From Sabellastarte sp. h YS-2021 (taxonomy: Eukaryota > Annelida > Polychaeta > Sabellida > Sabellidae): a stretch of DNA of 64,000 bases. The DNA lies in the NCBI GenBank assembly GCA_964017235.1, contig OZ024931.1, positions 95,994,221-96,058,220 of the forward strand, written 5' to 3'. Under the pieces are notes generated by a model that ran no database searches, had not been told where the DNA came from, and was given only the letters and a program-made list of their open reading frames with translations. This document shows positions 23,401 to 36,830 of the stretch, in pieces. Within the stretch, counting starts at the first letter, position 1. The number at the start of each line of letters is the position of its first letter. The translations under genes were made by a program, and so were the position numbers.

Positions 23401-24882
23401 CTTCTCCCATCTCCTCAGTGTATCTTGGCTAAGTGAGCGAGATGCTGGCACTGGAGTACATAGACTTGATCAATGTGCAATTCTACTATAGCTAGAATTG
23501 AGCTTGACCGACTCATTTCCCCAGAAGGACACTGTATCAGCAGTTATGTCTGTGCTTGGGTGTAGCACATACCACTTTGATTGTGATATACTGACTTTCA
23601 CAAATTGGCCCTTTTGTAAACCACTGGCTTCTGACGCTCTTGACGGGTACCTTTCCACTAGAGTAACATTAATTTTATCCATTTTCCAACATAACCATTC
23701 GTCAGTGGGCAACTTGACACTAATCCTGCCCAAAGGTTTTGTTTGGGTGCCTGGAAGGGGTTATCATCTGCAGAAGAAGATTACGTATCCTTGTCCGGTA
23801 TATGGGTCCACCCCATGAAGCACCTGATGCCACATACAGTTTCCCGGTATGTCTGCTCTTCTGAAAGAGCCTGGTCGGTGTCTGCAGTAGTGAGGTCTTG
23901 ACCAGGATCAGACAGTTCCCCTTCCTCATCAAACACACTGATGGGTTGGTTGACCAGGTCAATATCAGAATCTGAGTCCAGATCTATGCCAGTGTCCTGG
24001 GTAGTGTGTAGACCAGACGGGCCTGGGAACTGATGCAAAGCAACAGGGGTCTGGTCTGTGGAAGGTTGGTCGGTCGGTTGGTAAGAGTCTACAGTAGAAG
24101 GTCGGTCATGTGGAGCTTCAACACGAGTCTGTTCAGTAGCCATCATGTCGGTCCACAGGTCGGTCAGCTGGCTTACGAAGTATAAAAGGTTCAGAACACT
24201 TTACTGCACCGGCTGGTGGACTCTTTGCTGGCATCTTCACAGTTTGAAAAGTTGGATTTGACTTTTCCATAGACTTGGACAAAAATAGCGCTTCAAGACG
24301 ACTGAAACGTTCAGACCATCTCTGGTCCATTGCCTGAAGTTTTGCATCAGTTGTAGATTTCTTAACTGGTGTAGAGTGTTTATTCTTTTGCTTGTCTTTA
24401 GTGGCAGTATCAGGTGATTTCATAGCCTTACTTTCACCAGAAGCAACCCCTACCACAGAAACTAATCTGGGGTGCACCAATGTATCTGACACATTCTCAG
24501 CACTCTTGTCAGCCAAGGCTGTTCTCTGCTCACTCTTTTCCTCCTTTTTCTGGTAGGAAGGGGTTGATATTTGCAATGTCTGTTCGGGCATTAGAACGTC
24601 ACAAAAAGAGCAGAGTTTCTTACTAACACATGGGTTGTCACCCTTTAACTTGTCTCTACATCTTGCGCAGTGCGCATGTTTATCAAACCCAGCAATAACA
24701 TGGCCACAAACGCCTCTTCTCTGTCCAAGTGAAGACAGCTATGAACTACAAGATACACTTTGCAACAAAATAGAGTTGGGTCTATGAAATATTGCTTGAG
24801 AATACTTGTAAATGAAACCTTTTACAAATTTCCGTCTGCACAGTGCGCGGGCCAAACGAAAAAGATGACGTCATGATGTCTA
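20303..24882 (-). mobile_element. DIRS-like element, copy 2, main part (decayed)
   Basis: Homologous to copy 1 from ATAACTACCGCTTGG onward: recombinase remnant about 20640-21000, RT/RNase H remnant about 21160-22530 (DAYFH-type and YLDDWL-type boxes recognisable), Gag-like remnant with Cys/His cluster about 22760-24720, then part of the inner terminal repeat with TGACGTCA at 24866-24873. The left terminal repeat and internal complementary region are missing. The coding regions are broken in many places, well over five. The remainder of its right terminus lies 6.55 kb away at 31437-31597, separated by a LINE insertion. A 33-nt C run occurs at 20464-20496. Clearly older than copy 1. Confidence 0.85.
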
Positions 24883-25035
24883 ATTCTAATTCTAATAGTA
24901 CTTTTATAGCGCTCAATCTCTATCTATTGACAGACTCTAAGACGCATAAAACCAAAAATCAGAGATCGTAATCGTTAAATCAGAGACATTGCAGGGGTCA
25001 GCACCACGGAAAAAGACGAAATGAAAACAGAGGAA
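24883..25035 (-). mobile_element. 3' UTR and tail of a CR1/L2-like LINE
   Basis: Read on the minus strand it ends GAGCGCTATAAAAGTACT followed by a TTAGAATTAGAATTAGA-type simple tail, as in many L2/CR1-like elements. The tail abuts the DIRS terminal repeat at 24882/24883. The coding part is at 28903-31436, and the two are separated by the A/B element at 25036-28902. Confidence 0.7.
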
Positions 25036-28000
25036 AACAAGAGGAGAGTGCCCGTGAACGGGCACTGTGTCAGCTGACTGAATGTTTTTGATTTGTGATG
25101 GTGATAATGAGAGGAAAGCATAATTATCAGGGAAAGGGCTGTACAGAAATACAGTAAATGGTAACTGAACAGCATGTTCGAAAGATATTCCAAAGCTGAC
25201 AGAAGAAAAGGACAAAAAAGTTGTGCCCTGCAAATGGTATTATGAAATAAAGTAACAAGGTAATTGTTTAAGTGTAAAAAGTAGGTTAAAAATATTTAAA
25301 GAAATACTATAAATGCAATATCCTCGTTCGACCATGAAGAAGGGATCCAAAGGTCAAATCTGACCATACCAAAAGATTCCCAGCCAAAGAATTTAGGATG
25401 GTTTACCATCCCAAACCTCTCGGACCAATAATAAGTGAGTCATAGGCACTTTTTAAGTTTGGCTATCCTTGACCTTGACGGAGGGGTCTAAGGTCAAATC
25501 CGACCACACAAAAAAATTCCCAGCCCATGATTTCCTGTAGCTTGTTTACCATCCCAAACCTGTAGGACCAATAATAAGCGAGTTATAAGCAATTGTAAGT
25601 TTGGCTATCCTCAATTGACCTTGAAGGAGGGGTCCCAGGTCAAATCTGACCACACCAAAAGAATCCCAGCCCATGATTTCCTATGTGTTGGTTTACCATC
25701 CTAAACCTCAAAGACCAATAATACGCGAGTTATAAGCACTTTAAGTTTGGCTATCTTCGTTTGACCTGGAAGGAGGGGTCTAAGGTGAAATCCGACCACA
25801 CCAAAAGATTCCCAGCCCATGATTTTCTATAGGTTGGTTTTCCATTCCAAACCTCTAGGACCAATAATAAGCGAGTTATAAGGCACTTTTAAGTTTGGCT
25901 ATCCTCATTTGACCTTGAAGGAGGGGTCCAAGGTGAAATCCGACCACACCAAAAAATTCCCAGCTCATGATTTTCTATAGGTTGGTTTTCATTCCAAACC
26001 TCTAGGACCAATAATAAGCGAGTTATAAGCACTTTTATGTTTGGCTATCCTCATTTGACCTTGAAGGAGGGTTCCAAGGTCAAATCGGACCATATTAACA
26101 GATTCCCAGCCCATGATTTCCTACAGGTTGGATACAATGATTTACTCAACAGTGAGAACCTGAAAGAAGCTATTGCTCAGCTATGCCATGACATAGAGGT
26201 CTGCAATTTCACTATGTTATAGCTGACCAAAACGTCCGTGAATAACATATTTAACAAAATATTCTAAATGTAATAGTTTTCAAGTTACAACTGATTTACT
26301 CAAGAGTGAGAACCTCAAAGTAACTATTACTCAGCTATGCAATAAGCTACATGTCTGAATTTTTGCTCTGTTATAGCTGACCTAAAAGTAGGTGAACAAC
26401 ATATTTAAGCAAAATACTGTAAATGCAATAGTTTTCAAGTTACAACTGATTTACTCAATAGTGAGAACCTGAAAATAGCTATTGCTCCGCTATGCCATGA
26501 GCTATAGGTCTGTAATTTCACTATGTTATAGCTAACCCAAAAGTAGGTGAACAATATATTTTAACAAAATACTCCAAATGCAATATTTTTCAAGTTATAG
26601 CCGATTTACTCAATAGTCAGTGCCTGAGAATAGCTATTGCTCAGTTGTGCCATGAGCTACAGGTCTGTAATTTCACTATGTTATAGCTGACCCAAAAGTA
26701 GCTGAATAACATATTTGCACAAATTTCTGTAAAGGCAATAGTTTTCCAATTACAACTGATTTACTCAACAGTGAGAACTTCAAAGTAGCTATTACTCAGC
26801 TATGCAATGAGCCACAGGTCTGGAACTTCACTATGTTATAGCTGACCCCAAAATAGGTGAATAACATATTGAAACAAAATACTCTAAATGCAATAGTTTC
26901 CAAGTTATAAGTGATTTACTCAACAGTGATAACCTAAAAGTAGCTATTACTCAGCTATGCCATGAGCTACAGGTCTGAAATTTTACTATGTTATAGCTGA
27001 CCCAAAAGTAGCTGAATAATTTATTTATACTAAATTCTCTAAATGCAATAGTTTTCAAATTATACGTGATTTACTCAACATTAAGAACTTCAAAGTAGCT
27101 ATTACTCAGCTATGCAATGAGTCACAGGTCTGGAACTTCATTATGTTATAGCTGACCCCAAAATAGGTGAATAACATATTGAAACAAAATACTCTAAATG
27201 CAATAATTTCCAAGTTATAAGTGATTTACTCAATAGTGAGAACTTCAAAGTAGCTATTACTCAGCTATGCCATGAGCTACAGGTCTGAAATTTTACTATG
27301 TTATAGCTGACCCAAAAGTAGGTGAACAACATATTTAAGCAAAATACTGTACATGCAATAGTTTTCAAGTTACAACTGATTTACTCAATAGTGATGACCT
27401 AAAAGTAGCTATTACTCAGCTATGCCATGAGCTACAGGTCTGAAATTTTACTATGTTATAGCTGACCCAAAAGTAGCTGAATAACATATATTTATACTAA
27501 ATTCTCTAAATGCAATAGTTTTGCAATTACAACTGATTTACTCAATAGTGAGAACCTCAAAGTAGTTATTACTCAGCTATGCAATGAGCTACAGGTCTGA
27601 AATTTCACTATGTTATAGCTGACCCAAAAGTAGGTGAACAACATATTTAAGCAAAATACTGTAAATGCAATAGTTTTGAAGTTACAACTGGTTTACTCAA
27701 TAGTGATGACCTAAAAGTAGCTATTACTCAGCTATGCCATGAGCTACAGGTCTGAAATTTTACTATGTTATAGCTGACCCAAAAGTAGCTGAATAACATA
27801 TTTATACGAAATGCTCTAAATGCAATAGTTTTCCAATTACAACTGATTTACTCAATAGTGAGAACTTTAAAGTAGCTATTACTCAGCTATGCCATGACCT
27901 ACAGATCTGAAATTTCACTATGTTATAGCTGGCCCAAAAGTAGCTGAATAACATATTTATACGAAATTCTCTAAATGCAATAGGTTTTAAGTTACAAGTG

Positions 28001-28902
28001 ATTTACTCAATAGTGAGAATTTCAAAGTAGCTATTACTCAGCTATGCAATGAGCCACAGATCTGAAACTTCACTATGTTATAGCTGATCCCAAAATAGGT
28101 GAATAACATATTGAAACAAAATACTCTTAATGCAATAGTTTCCAAGTTATAAGCGATTTACTCAACAGTGATAACCTAAAAGTAGCTATTACTCAGCTAT
28201 GCCATGAGCTACAGGTCTGAAATTTTACTATGTTATAGCTGACCCAAAAGTAGCTGAATAACATATTTATACGAAATTCTCTAAATGCAATAGTTTTTAA
28301 GTTACAAGTGATTTTACTCATGATGGAAGTTACTGAAAAGCCCAAAAGTAGCTATCACTCACTTAGCTATTGAGACAGGCACCCAACTTACTCACCATAT
28401 TGTAGCTATGAAAAAAGTAGCTGAATAACATATTTTAACAAAATGCTCTAAATGCAACACTTTTCAAGTTATAAATGATTTTGTGCATGATTTCATGAAT
28501 TTTAATGCATTAAAAATTATTAAAAAAATTTATTAAAAAAAAAGTAAGACAGATTCAGGTCTCATACTCACACAAGAGAATCTACCTGTGGCCTAGTACA
28601 TATATGCAAGATATGAGAGAAATCCCTACAATAGTCACTGAGAAAATTGTGATTAAGTGTTGAAATTTTCACACTTTTGGTGGGGGTACCCCCCTTGTAA
28701 TGTCTCTAGCAAACAGACGAACAGACAGATTTGCATGCCTTGAACAATTTTTCATCCTCGATAGATAAGGTATCTTTTAAAAAAACAGCACGTCTCTAGG
28801 CCTTGTAGTTTTGGAGGAGAAGTTGTTCACGCGGACGCGGACGCCCACGCCGCAGAGTGACGACATAATGTCAGCTGACTGACAAGTCAGCTGACATAAA
28901 AA
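25036..28902 (+). mobile_element. Chimeric A/B rolling-circle-like element, copy 1
   Basis: The 5' end is AACAAGAGGAGAG with hairpin GTGCCCGTGAACGGGCAC (25048-25065) and subterminal word TGTCAGCTGACT (25068-25079). An A array follows (about 25320-26130, ~146-bp spacing), then a B array (about 26130-28500, ~154-bp spacing, about 15 monomers). The 3' block has TTCATCCTCGATAGATAAGG, a GACGCGGACGCCCACGCC microsatellite and hairpin arms TGTCAGCTGAC (28869-28879) and GTCAGCTGACA (28886-28896), ending TAAAAA. It is inserted two bases downstream of the LINE stop codon. Confidence 0.8.
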
Positions 28903-31436
28903 CTAGGGTGGGTAGGCTTTTTCAAAGAGGTAAGTTTTCAACTTCTTCCTGAATGAGGAGAGAGATTTAGCTGAGCGTACGTCATCAGGGAGATCATTCC
29001 AAATTATCGGAGCATCGTATGCAAAGCTAAGGCCAAATTGCTTTTTTTGACTTGTATATTGATGCAAAATGTGGGACCTCAAGCAAAACACCCTGAGATT
29101 GACTTCTACGCGTTCTGTACATACTGTGTCTAGGTTTAAGGAAAGGTTCGAAGTATTTTGGATGGCCACTATGTAGAAACTTGTACACCAGAAGAGCGAC
29201 CTTGAAAATAGAGCGATGCATGATAGGCAACCAATGAAGACTCTTTCTTACAGGAGTGATATGTGAGTACTTGGTGGTATTCGCCACAATTCTAGCTAGA
29301 CTTATCTGAACACACTGGAGCCTACGAAGGTCAAGAGCAGAGAGACTTCTGAAAAGAGAATTACAGTAGTCAAGCCGACTTCCAACCAAGGCATTTGCAG
29401 CCAAGAGAGCAGCTTCACGTGTAAGATACCCTCTGAGTCGCCTTAAATCCCTGACATGGCAAGAAAAGGAAAAATCTGAATCGAACCAGACACCAAGGTT
29501 CCTGATTGCCTCAGCAGGTGACAGGAGGGTACCAAGTATATTGACTGGGAAAAATTTGCCAAGTTTTGTACGGACATTTTTTGAACCGAACAGAATAAAC
29601 TCTGTCTTATCAGGATTGAGTTTGAGCTTGTTTACTGAGAGCCACTTTCTAACATCATCCAAGCAGTTTTTCAGCCTTTCAAAGGCCAGAGTGGCATGCT
29701 TGTGTGTGAGATGAACGTATAACTGCGTGTCATCCGCATAAAAGTGGAAATGTATGCCAGGGTGATTCTGAATAACCTTGCTTAGGGGTGTAGTGTATAA
29801 TGAGAAAAGGATCGGACCCAAGACAGAGCCCTGGGGCACACCATACAATAGCCTTTTAGCATCAGACAAAACAGAGCCGATCTTGATGCACTGATAGCGG
29901 TCAGAAAGGTACGACCTGAACCAGTCCTGAACCACACCACCAACACCAAACCAGGAACTCAAACATTCCATGAGCGTACTATGATCAATGGTGTCGAATG
30001 CTGCTGATTGGTCCAAGAGAACAACAGCAGTAGCTTCACCTCTCGCAAGAGCAAGGTGGACTTCATTTTTAATAGAGAGTAGTGCAGTTTCAGTTGAATG
30101 ACCTTGCTTATAGGCAGACTGACTAACATTTTCAAGACCATTGGAGGTGACATGGTCATTTAACTGGGAAACCACCACACGTTCAACAAGTTTGGAGATG
30201 AAGTTGAGGCCGGAGACAGGTCGATAATTTTTTAATTCATCAGGTGGTAGTGAAGACTTTTTAATCAAAGGAGAGACTATGGCCTTTTTGAAACCAGCAG
30301 GGACAGCACCTTCAGTCAGAGAACAGTTTACAAGCTTGGTAATTGAGGGCAGGAGAATATCCAAGCATTCCTTCAGTAGAAAAGTAGGCCATGGATCGAG
30401 CATGCAAGATTTAGTTGGTGATTTGGTACTTACTTTCCGTACTTCATCCTCAGAAACAGACTTAAAAGGGTCAAATTTGGGTACATCAGAAGGAGCAGGA
30501 AGAGTGAATGAGTCAGTGTTTGTAAAGGAGTCCCTGATTTTACTTATTTTATCAGAGAAAAAGGTGGCAAAACAGTTGGCAAGACCTATGTGAGAGGCGT
30601 GGGAGGGAAGTACCTTGTCGGGAACAGAGTGTAATACTGAGCGTAGAACCTGCCACAGTTTCTTAGAGTCATGAGCATTGTCACTGATAAGGTTTCTATA
30701 ATAATTAGACCTGTCCCTGGTGATTAGGGTATTGCACCTAGCGATCTGTTTACGAAGTCTTGCCCGATTTAGTGGAGACTTGTTTTTCTGCCAGAACCTC
30801 TCAAATTGACGCCTGACAGCTTTAGCCTGTAAGAAGGTGTCTGATAGCCGACCTGCGGCCCCTTTGGTAAAGGTTCGGGTGACCATAGGAGCATGTTTGT
30901 CTAACAAGCCACTCAAATCTCGTATGTATTGCTCATAAAGGGCACTAACTGTACTGCCAGGACTTGCGACAAATGAACATTTTGCAAGATCACACATCAG
31001 ACTCTGCATGTTTATCTTGTGATACCTCCGAAATTTAACTGTGTTTAATTTAGGTGCAGAGGGACTAAGCAAATCAAGCTGACCAAGAACAACGGCGTGA
31101 TCAGAAAAAAATCCACCAACTCGAACATTGGAAACAGTTGGCTCAGTTGGAGAGAGGACAAGGTCAAGGATATGACCATGAAGGTGAGTAGGTGTGCGAA
31201 CATGCTGAGTAATATTACATGAATCAAGACAATTCAAAAATTTAGTACTGTCACTAGAAGTAGTGTCAACATGAATATTGAAATCCCCGAACATAAAAAA
31301 TGAGGAACTGACAGAAGACAGATACTCAAAAAGATTGAGAAATTGGTCGAGAAATTCATCTGAACATGAGCCTGGAGGTCGATAAACACAAGCTATCATA
31401 AAAGGACTAGTAGAAGAGCCAATACCAATAACAAGA
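28903..31436 (-). pseudogene. CR1/L2-like LINE ORF2, 5'-truncated, one frameshift
   Basis: The main frame (29027-31477) starts inside the apurinic endonuclease (VYRPPGS, GDFNIHVD, SDHAVV near residues 30-125), then carries reverse transcriptase with LLDQSAAFDTIDH, GVPQGSVLGPILFSLY (about residue 540) and catalytic YADDTQLYV (about 578). The last residues (IIWNDLPDDVRSAKSLSSFR, ending KAYPP) lie in another frame at 28903-29045. A single shift at the seven-base A/T run near 29042 explains this. ORF1 and the front of the endonuclease are missing, typical of incomplete reverse transcription. The first dozen residues of the open frame are not LINE: they come from the DIRS terminal repeat it inserted into. 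Confidence 0.85.
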
Positions 31437-31597
31437 AAGACAGAAAGGAAGTATGATGCGCCACCTAACAAATGCACAGTGGGACTGGCCAGCTTGTGTG
31501 TTCATAATGGACTGTCACACATATAAGGTGACTTTTTCTGTCGTTTGGCGGGCCGGTCTGCGCCGACTGGATTAGTTATTGTCCATTGGATGGAATG
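31437..31597 (-). mobile_element. DIRS-like copy 2, detached outer terminal repeat
   Basis: Starts GACAGAAAGGAAGTATGATG, which continues exactly where the main part stops at 24882 when compared with 6425-6593 of copy 1, and ends in CCATTGGATGGAATGTGTTAAC. It contains the family words GATGCGCCACCT and TTTGGCGGG. The two parts are one older insertion cut by the LINE. Confidence 0.8.
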
Positions 31598-31620
31598 TGT
31601 TAACACAATAAAATAATAAA

Positions 31621-33042
31621 AATAGCATCAGAGATGCCCGTACCCCACACCCTGGGAAAATATTTTTCAACACCATGAGATATAGAGGTAGTATAACAGT
31701 ACAAAGTTCAAGATACTTTCAGAGCAGTGTCAGTTATATTAAGATCCAAATAATGCTTAAGTAGAGAAAATAATATCTAAGGAAAAGAAATGTATGTAAA
31801 GATGAAGTATTAAAACAAAACAATTCTATAATAAAATGACAGCACTTATCAGTAAACCAAAAATGGCCGAATAATGGTTTGGATGTTTTGAATATTACCC
31901 ATGCATAAAGAAGTGGCAATACATTCAATGAATGCTTATGTGTGGTGTTGGAGAAAAGCCTATGGCTCACTTGATGAAATTCCATCTGTTACAATGGGAA
32001 CTTGTAAAAGGAAATTCTTAATGAATTCTAATATGACTTTAACAGTGCTTAATCTGCATCAACAGACAGACCCAAAGGTGCAAGAAGATTTTAAAGGTCA
32101 ATACAGCAAGGTCAAAGGTCAATCAGTGTCACACCATGACGTGGCACACCTAAAACCCTCAACCAATATTCCTACCAAGTATAAACTTCCTACACCTTAC
32201 AGTCTCTGAGATATAGCCGGGACAAGATTTTATAGGTCAAGGTCACTACAGCAAGGTCAAAGGTCAAATCAAGGTCACACTATGGCATTGCACATCTACA
32301 CCCCCTAACCAATGTCCCTACCAAGTATCAATTTCCTACACCTTACAGTTGCTGAGATATAGCCCGGACAAGGTTTTATAAGTCAAGGTCACTACGGCAA
32401 GGTCAAAGGTCAAATCAAGGTCAGACCATGATGTTGCACACCTACAACTCCTAACCAATGTTCCTACCAAGTATCAACTTCCTACACCTCACAGTTTCCG
32501 AGATATAGCCTGGACAAGATTTTATAGGTCATGGTCACTACGGCAAGGTCAAAGGTCAAATCAAGGTCAGACCATGACGTTGCACGCCTACATCCCCTAA
32601 CCAATGTCCCTACCAAGTATCAACTTCCTACACCTTACGGTTTCCGAGATATAGCCCGGACCAGATTTTATAGGTCAAGGTCACTACGGCAAGGTCAAAG
32701 GTCAAATCAAGGTCAGGCCATGACGTTGCACACCTACAACCCCTAACTAATGTCCCTGCCAAGTATCAACTTCCTACACCTTATGGTTGCCGAGATAAAG
32801 TCCGGACAAGATTTTCAAACTCAAGGTCACTACGGCAAGGTCAAATCAAGGTCAGACCATGACGTTGCACACCTACACCCCCCAACCAATGTCCCTGCCA
32901 AGTATGAACTTCCTACACCTTACGGTTTCTGAGATACAGCCCGGACAAGCTATTTCCCGCCGCCCGCCCGACCGCTCGACCACCCGCCCGCCCGCCCATG
33001 GGTGAAAACAATACCCTGACAGCCCTTAGGGCTGTGGGGTAA
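31621..33042 (+). mobile_element. Family C element, copy 3
   Basis: AATAGCATCAGAGATGCCCG start, subterminal TACCCCACACCC (one change from the other copies), about six ~146-bp monomers from 32095, a GC-rich stretch of CCCGCC units and the inverse word GGCTGTGGGGTA at 33030-33041. It inserted just outside the DIRS copy 2 terminus, into an A-rich run. Confidence 0.8.
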
Positions 33043-33174
33043 AAAGTGTTATAAGCAGTGTCTGAGAATGCACAGATGCTCATCAGCAGGTAGTGCTGAA
33101 AAATGGCATCAGTGAGGCCCATATGCTAAAAGCCTGAGGAAACAGCCTTGGACAAGATGAGATATAGAATACGT
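33043..33174. other. Short decayed repeat junk between two elements
   Basis: Contains AAATGGCATCAGTGAGGCCC and GATGAGATATAGAATACG, which resemble the family C left block. No gene. Confidence 0.4.
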
Positions 33175-36076
33175 AACAAGAGGAGAGTGCCCGTGAACGG
33201 GCACTGTGTCAGCTGACTGAGTGTTTTTGATTTGTGAAGGTGATTAGAGGACAGAATAATTATCAGGAAAAGGGCTGTACAGAAATACAGTAAATGGTAA
33301 CTGAACAGCAAGTTCGAAAGAAATTCCGAAGCTGACAGAAGAAAAGGATAAAAAAGTTGTGCCCTGTAAATGGTATTATGAAGGAAAATAACAAGGTAAT
33401 TGTTTAAGTGTAAAAAATAGGTTAAAACATATTTAAAGAAATACTACAAATGCAATATCCTCGTTCGACCTTGAAGAAGGGGTCCAAGGTCAAATCTAAC
33501 CACACAAATACATTCCCAGCCCATGATTTCCTATGGTTTACCATTCCAAACCTCTAGGACCAATTATAAATGAGTTATAAGCACTTTTAAGCTTGGCTGT
33601 CCTCATTTGACCTTGAAGGAGGGGTCCAAAGGTCAAATCTGACCATACCAAAAGATTCCGAGCCAATGATTTCCTATGGGATGGTTTACCATCCCAAATC
33701 TCTGTCACCAATAATAAGCGAGTTGTAGGCACTTTCAATTTTCGCTATCCTCATTTGACCTTGAAGGAGGGTTCCAAGGTCAAATCGGACCATATCAACA
33801 GATTCACAGCCCATGATTTCCTGTCTGTTTACCATCCCAAACCTCTGGGACCAATAATAAGTGAGTTATAAGCACTTTTAAGTTTGGCTATCCTTGTTTG
33901 ACCTTGAAGGAGGGGTCACTGAAGGTCAAATCTGACCACACCAAAAGATTCCCACCCCATGATTTCCTACAGGTTGGTTTATCATCCCAAACCTCTAGGA
34001 TCAATAATAAGGGAGATATAAGCACTTTTCATGACTGACAAAAAACACCTGTGGTGGCCATCTTGTTTCTCAAAATGAGGCCAAAAATATTCCCAGACAA
34101 CATTTTATGGTTATTAATATATACTGCAAACTTAAGAAAGCTAGCTATAATATTTTTTTTCATCAGAGCAGTAATGGTGAAATCTCTCTCTACACACTGC
34201 GGCTATCCAGTGGATACAATGATTTACTCAACAGTGAGAACCTGAAAGTAGCTATTGCTCAGCTATGCCATGACATAGAGGTCTGCAATTTCACTATGTT
34301 ATAGCTGACCAAAAATTCTGTGAATAACATATTTAACAAATTACTCTAAATGTAATAGTTTCAAGTTACAACTGATTTACTCAACAGTGAGAACCTCAAA
34401 GGAACTATTACTCAGCTATGCAATGAGCTACATGTCTGAAATTTTACTATGTTATAGCTAACCCAAAAGTAGGTGAACAACATATTTAAGCAAACTACTG
34501 TAAATGCAATAGTTTTCAAGCTACAACTGATTTACTCAATAGTGAGAACCTGAAAATAGCTATTGCTCCGCTATGCCATGAGCTATAGGTCTGTAATTTC
34601 ACTATGTTATAGCTGACCCAAAAGTAGGTGAACAATATATTTTAACAAAATACTCCAAATGCAATATTTTTCAAGTTATAGCTGATTTACTCAACAGTCA
34701 GTACCTGAGAATAGCTATTGCCCAGTTGTGCCATGAGCTATAGGTCTATAATTTCACTATGTTATAGCTGACCCAAAAGTAGCTGAATAACATATTTGCA
34801 CAAATTTCTGTAAATGCAATAGTTTTCCAATTATAACTGATTTACTCAACAGTGACAACTTCAAAGTAGCTATTACTCAGCTATGCCATGAGCTACAGGT
34901 CTGAAATTTTACTATGTTATAGCTGGCCCAAAAGTAGCTGAATAACATATTTATACGAAATTCTCTAAATGCAATAGTTTTTAAGTTACAAGTGATTTTA
35001 CTCATGATGGAAGTTACTGAAAAGCCCAAAAGTAGCTATTACTCACTTAGCTATTGAGACAGACACCCAACTTACTCACCATATTGTAGCTATGAAAAAA
35101 GTAGCTGAATAACATGTTTTAACAAAATGCTCTAAATGCAACACTTTTCAAGTTATAAGTGATTTACTCAACAGTGATAACCTAAAAGTAGCTATTACTC
35201 AGCTATGCCATGAGCTACAGGTCTGAAATTTTACTATGTTATAGCTGACCCAAAAGTAGCTGAATAACATATTTATACGAAATTCTCTAAATGCAATAGT
35301 TTTCAAGTTATAAGCGATTTACTCAACAGTGATAACCTAAAAGTAGCTATTACTCAGCTATGCCATGAGCTACAGGTCTGAAATTTTTCTATGTTATAGC
35401 TGGCCCAAAAGTAGCTGAATAACATATTTATACGAAATTCTCTAAATGCAATAGTTTTTAAGTTACAAGTGATTTTACTCATAATGGAAGTTACTGAAAA
35501 GCCCAAAAGTAGCTATTACTCACTTAGCTATTGAGACAGACACCCAACTTACTCACCATATTGTAGCTATGAAAAAAGTAGCTGAACAACATATTTTCAC
35601 AAAATGCTGTAAATGCAACACTTTTGAAGTTATAAGTGATTTAGTGCATGATTTCATGAATTTTAATGCATTAAAAATTCTTAAAAAAATTTATTAAAAA
35701 AAAAGTAAGACAGATCCAGGTCTCATACTCACACAAGAGAATCTACCTCTGGCCTAGTACATATATGCAAGATATGAGAGAAATCCCTGCAATAGTCACT
35801 GAGAAAATTGTGATAAAAAGTTGAAATTTTCACACTTTTGGTGGGGGTACCCCCCTTGCAATGTCTCTAGCAAACAGACGAACAGACAGATTTGCATGCC
35901 TTGAACAACTTTTCATCCTCGATAGATAAGGTATCTTTTAAAAAAAACAGCATGTCTCTAGGCCTTGTAGTTTTGGAGAAGAAGTTGTTCACGCGGACGC
36001 ATACGCGGACGCGGACGCCCACGCCACAGAGTGATGACATAATGTCAGCTGACTGACAAGTCAGCTGACATAAAAA
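33175..36076 (+). mobile_element. Chimeric A/B rolling-circle-like element, copy 2
   Basis: Same ends as copy 1: subterminal word at 33207-33218, hairpin arms at 36043-36053 and 36060-36070. The A array is 33460-34030, the A-type CCATCTTG block with GTGGATACAATG junction lies near 34200-34220, and the B array is 34220-35660. It is nearly identical to copy 3 (56179-61597) along its length apart from single-monomer gains and losses. Position 33570/33571 is the empty site for the 2,551-bp insertion present in copy 3. Confidence 0.85.
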
Positions 36077-36830
36077 AGTGCCAACATAAGGAGTCCTGCA
36101 GAACAGACAGTGTAAGTTATGTAAAGGTGCAGGAGAAATAACACTTACGAAAGAGAAACTGTATTTAAAGATACCGTATCAAAACAAATAATTAGCAATA
36201 TCACAACATTAATTTGTTAACTAAAACTTATGAAGCTGTAAAATTGACAAATTGATCTGTTTATTAATTATCAAGATAGTACAATTAGGTAAAAAATAAA
36301 CATAAATTAATTAAGCCAACTCAATGACAACGTATCCCCGGAGAGGTGATCTCTCATGACACAGGCTTTGATTCTGTATTTTCAGTGAGAACCATCCTCT
36401 GTATGCCATTATTCCAAGGAAAACATAACTTAATCACCCACTGACATAACAATAAATCATTTCAATAGTTGTTTATTTCATTTTTAAATTCATATTTCAA
36501 TTATTTATTGCACTTTTGGGCCAAAAAAGCAAGATATGTATACTTCATCCAGAGTTATGTCTGAAGTAATTTGAAACAGAATCCGACGTTTATGTATGAG
36601 TTTATGCTTTAATTTTTGCAGTGCTTGCTTTGATGTCCCCATAATCTGGAATAGTTCTGGTTTTATGCCAAAAATTTGAGAAAACACATAACTTAGATGT
36701 CTATTAACACAGAAACACATTTTGTGGGACTTGTCCACATCAGTACTAACTGATCTGTACAACGATATTCATTCCAATTTTGTGAAGATATACTCTTTTT
36801 GAAGAAATTTAGTAAGAAATGCATCCATAC
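36077..36830. other. Low-copy intronic stretch, no gene recognised
   Basis: AT-rich. 36300-36400 is a decayed G-family 5' block (GTATCCCCGGAGAGGTGATC). A minus-strand open frame at 36505-36762 shows no known domain. Confidence 0.45.

Noticed and set aside
36505-36762. 85-residue minus-strand frame just downstream of the collagen exon
   Set aside because: The collagen exon ends in a donor before it, and the peptide has no Gly-X-Y pattern or known domain.
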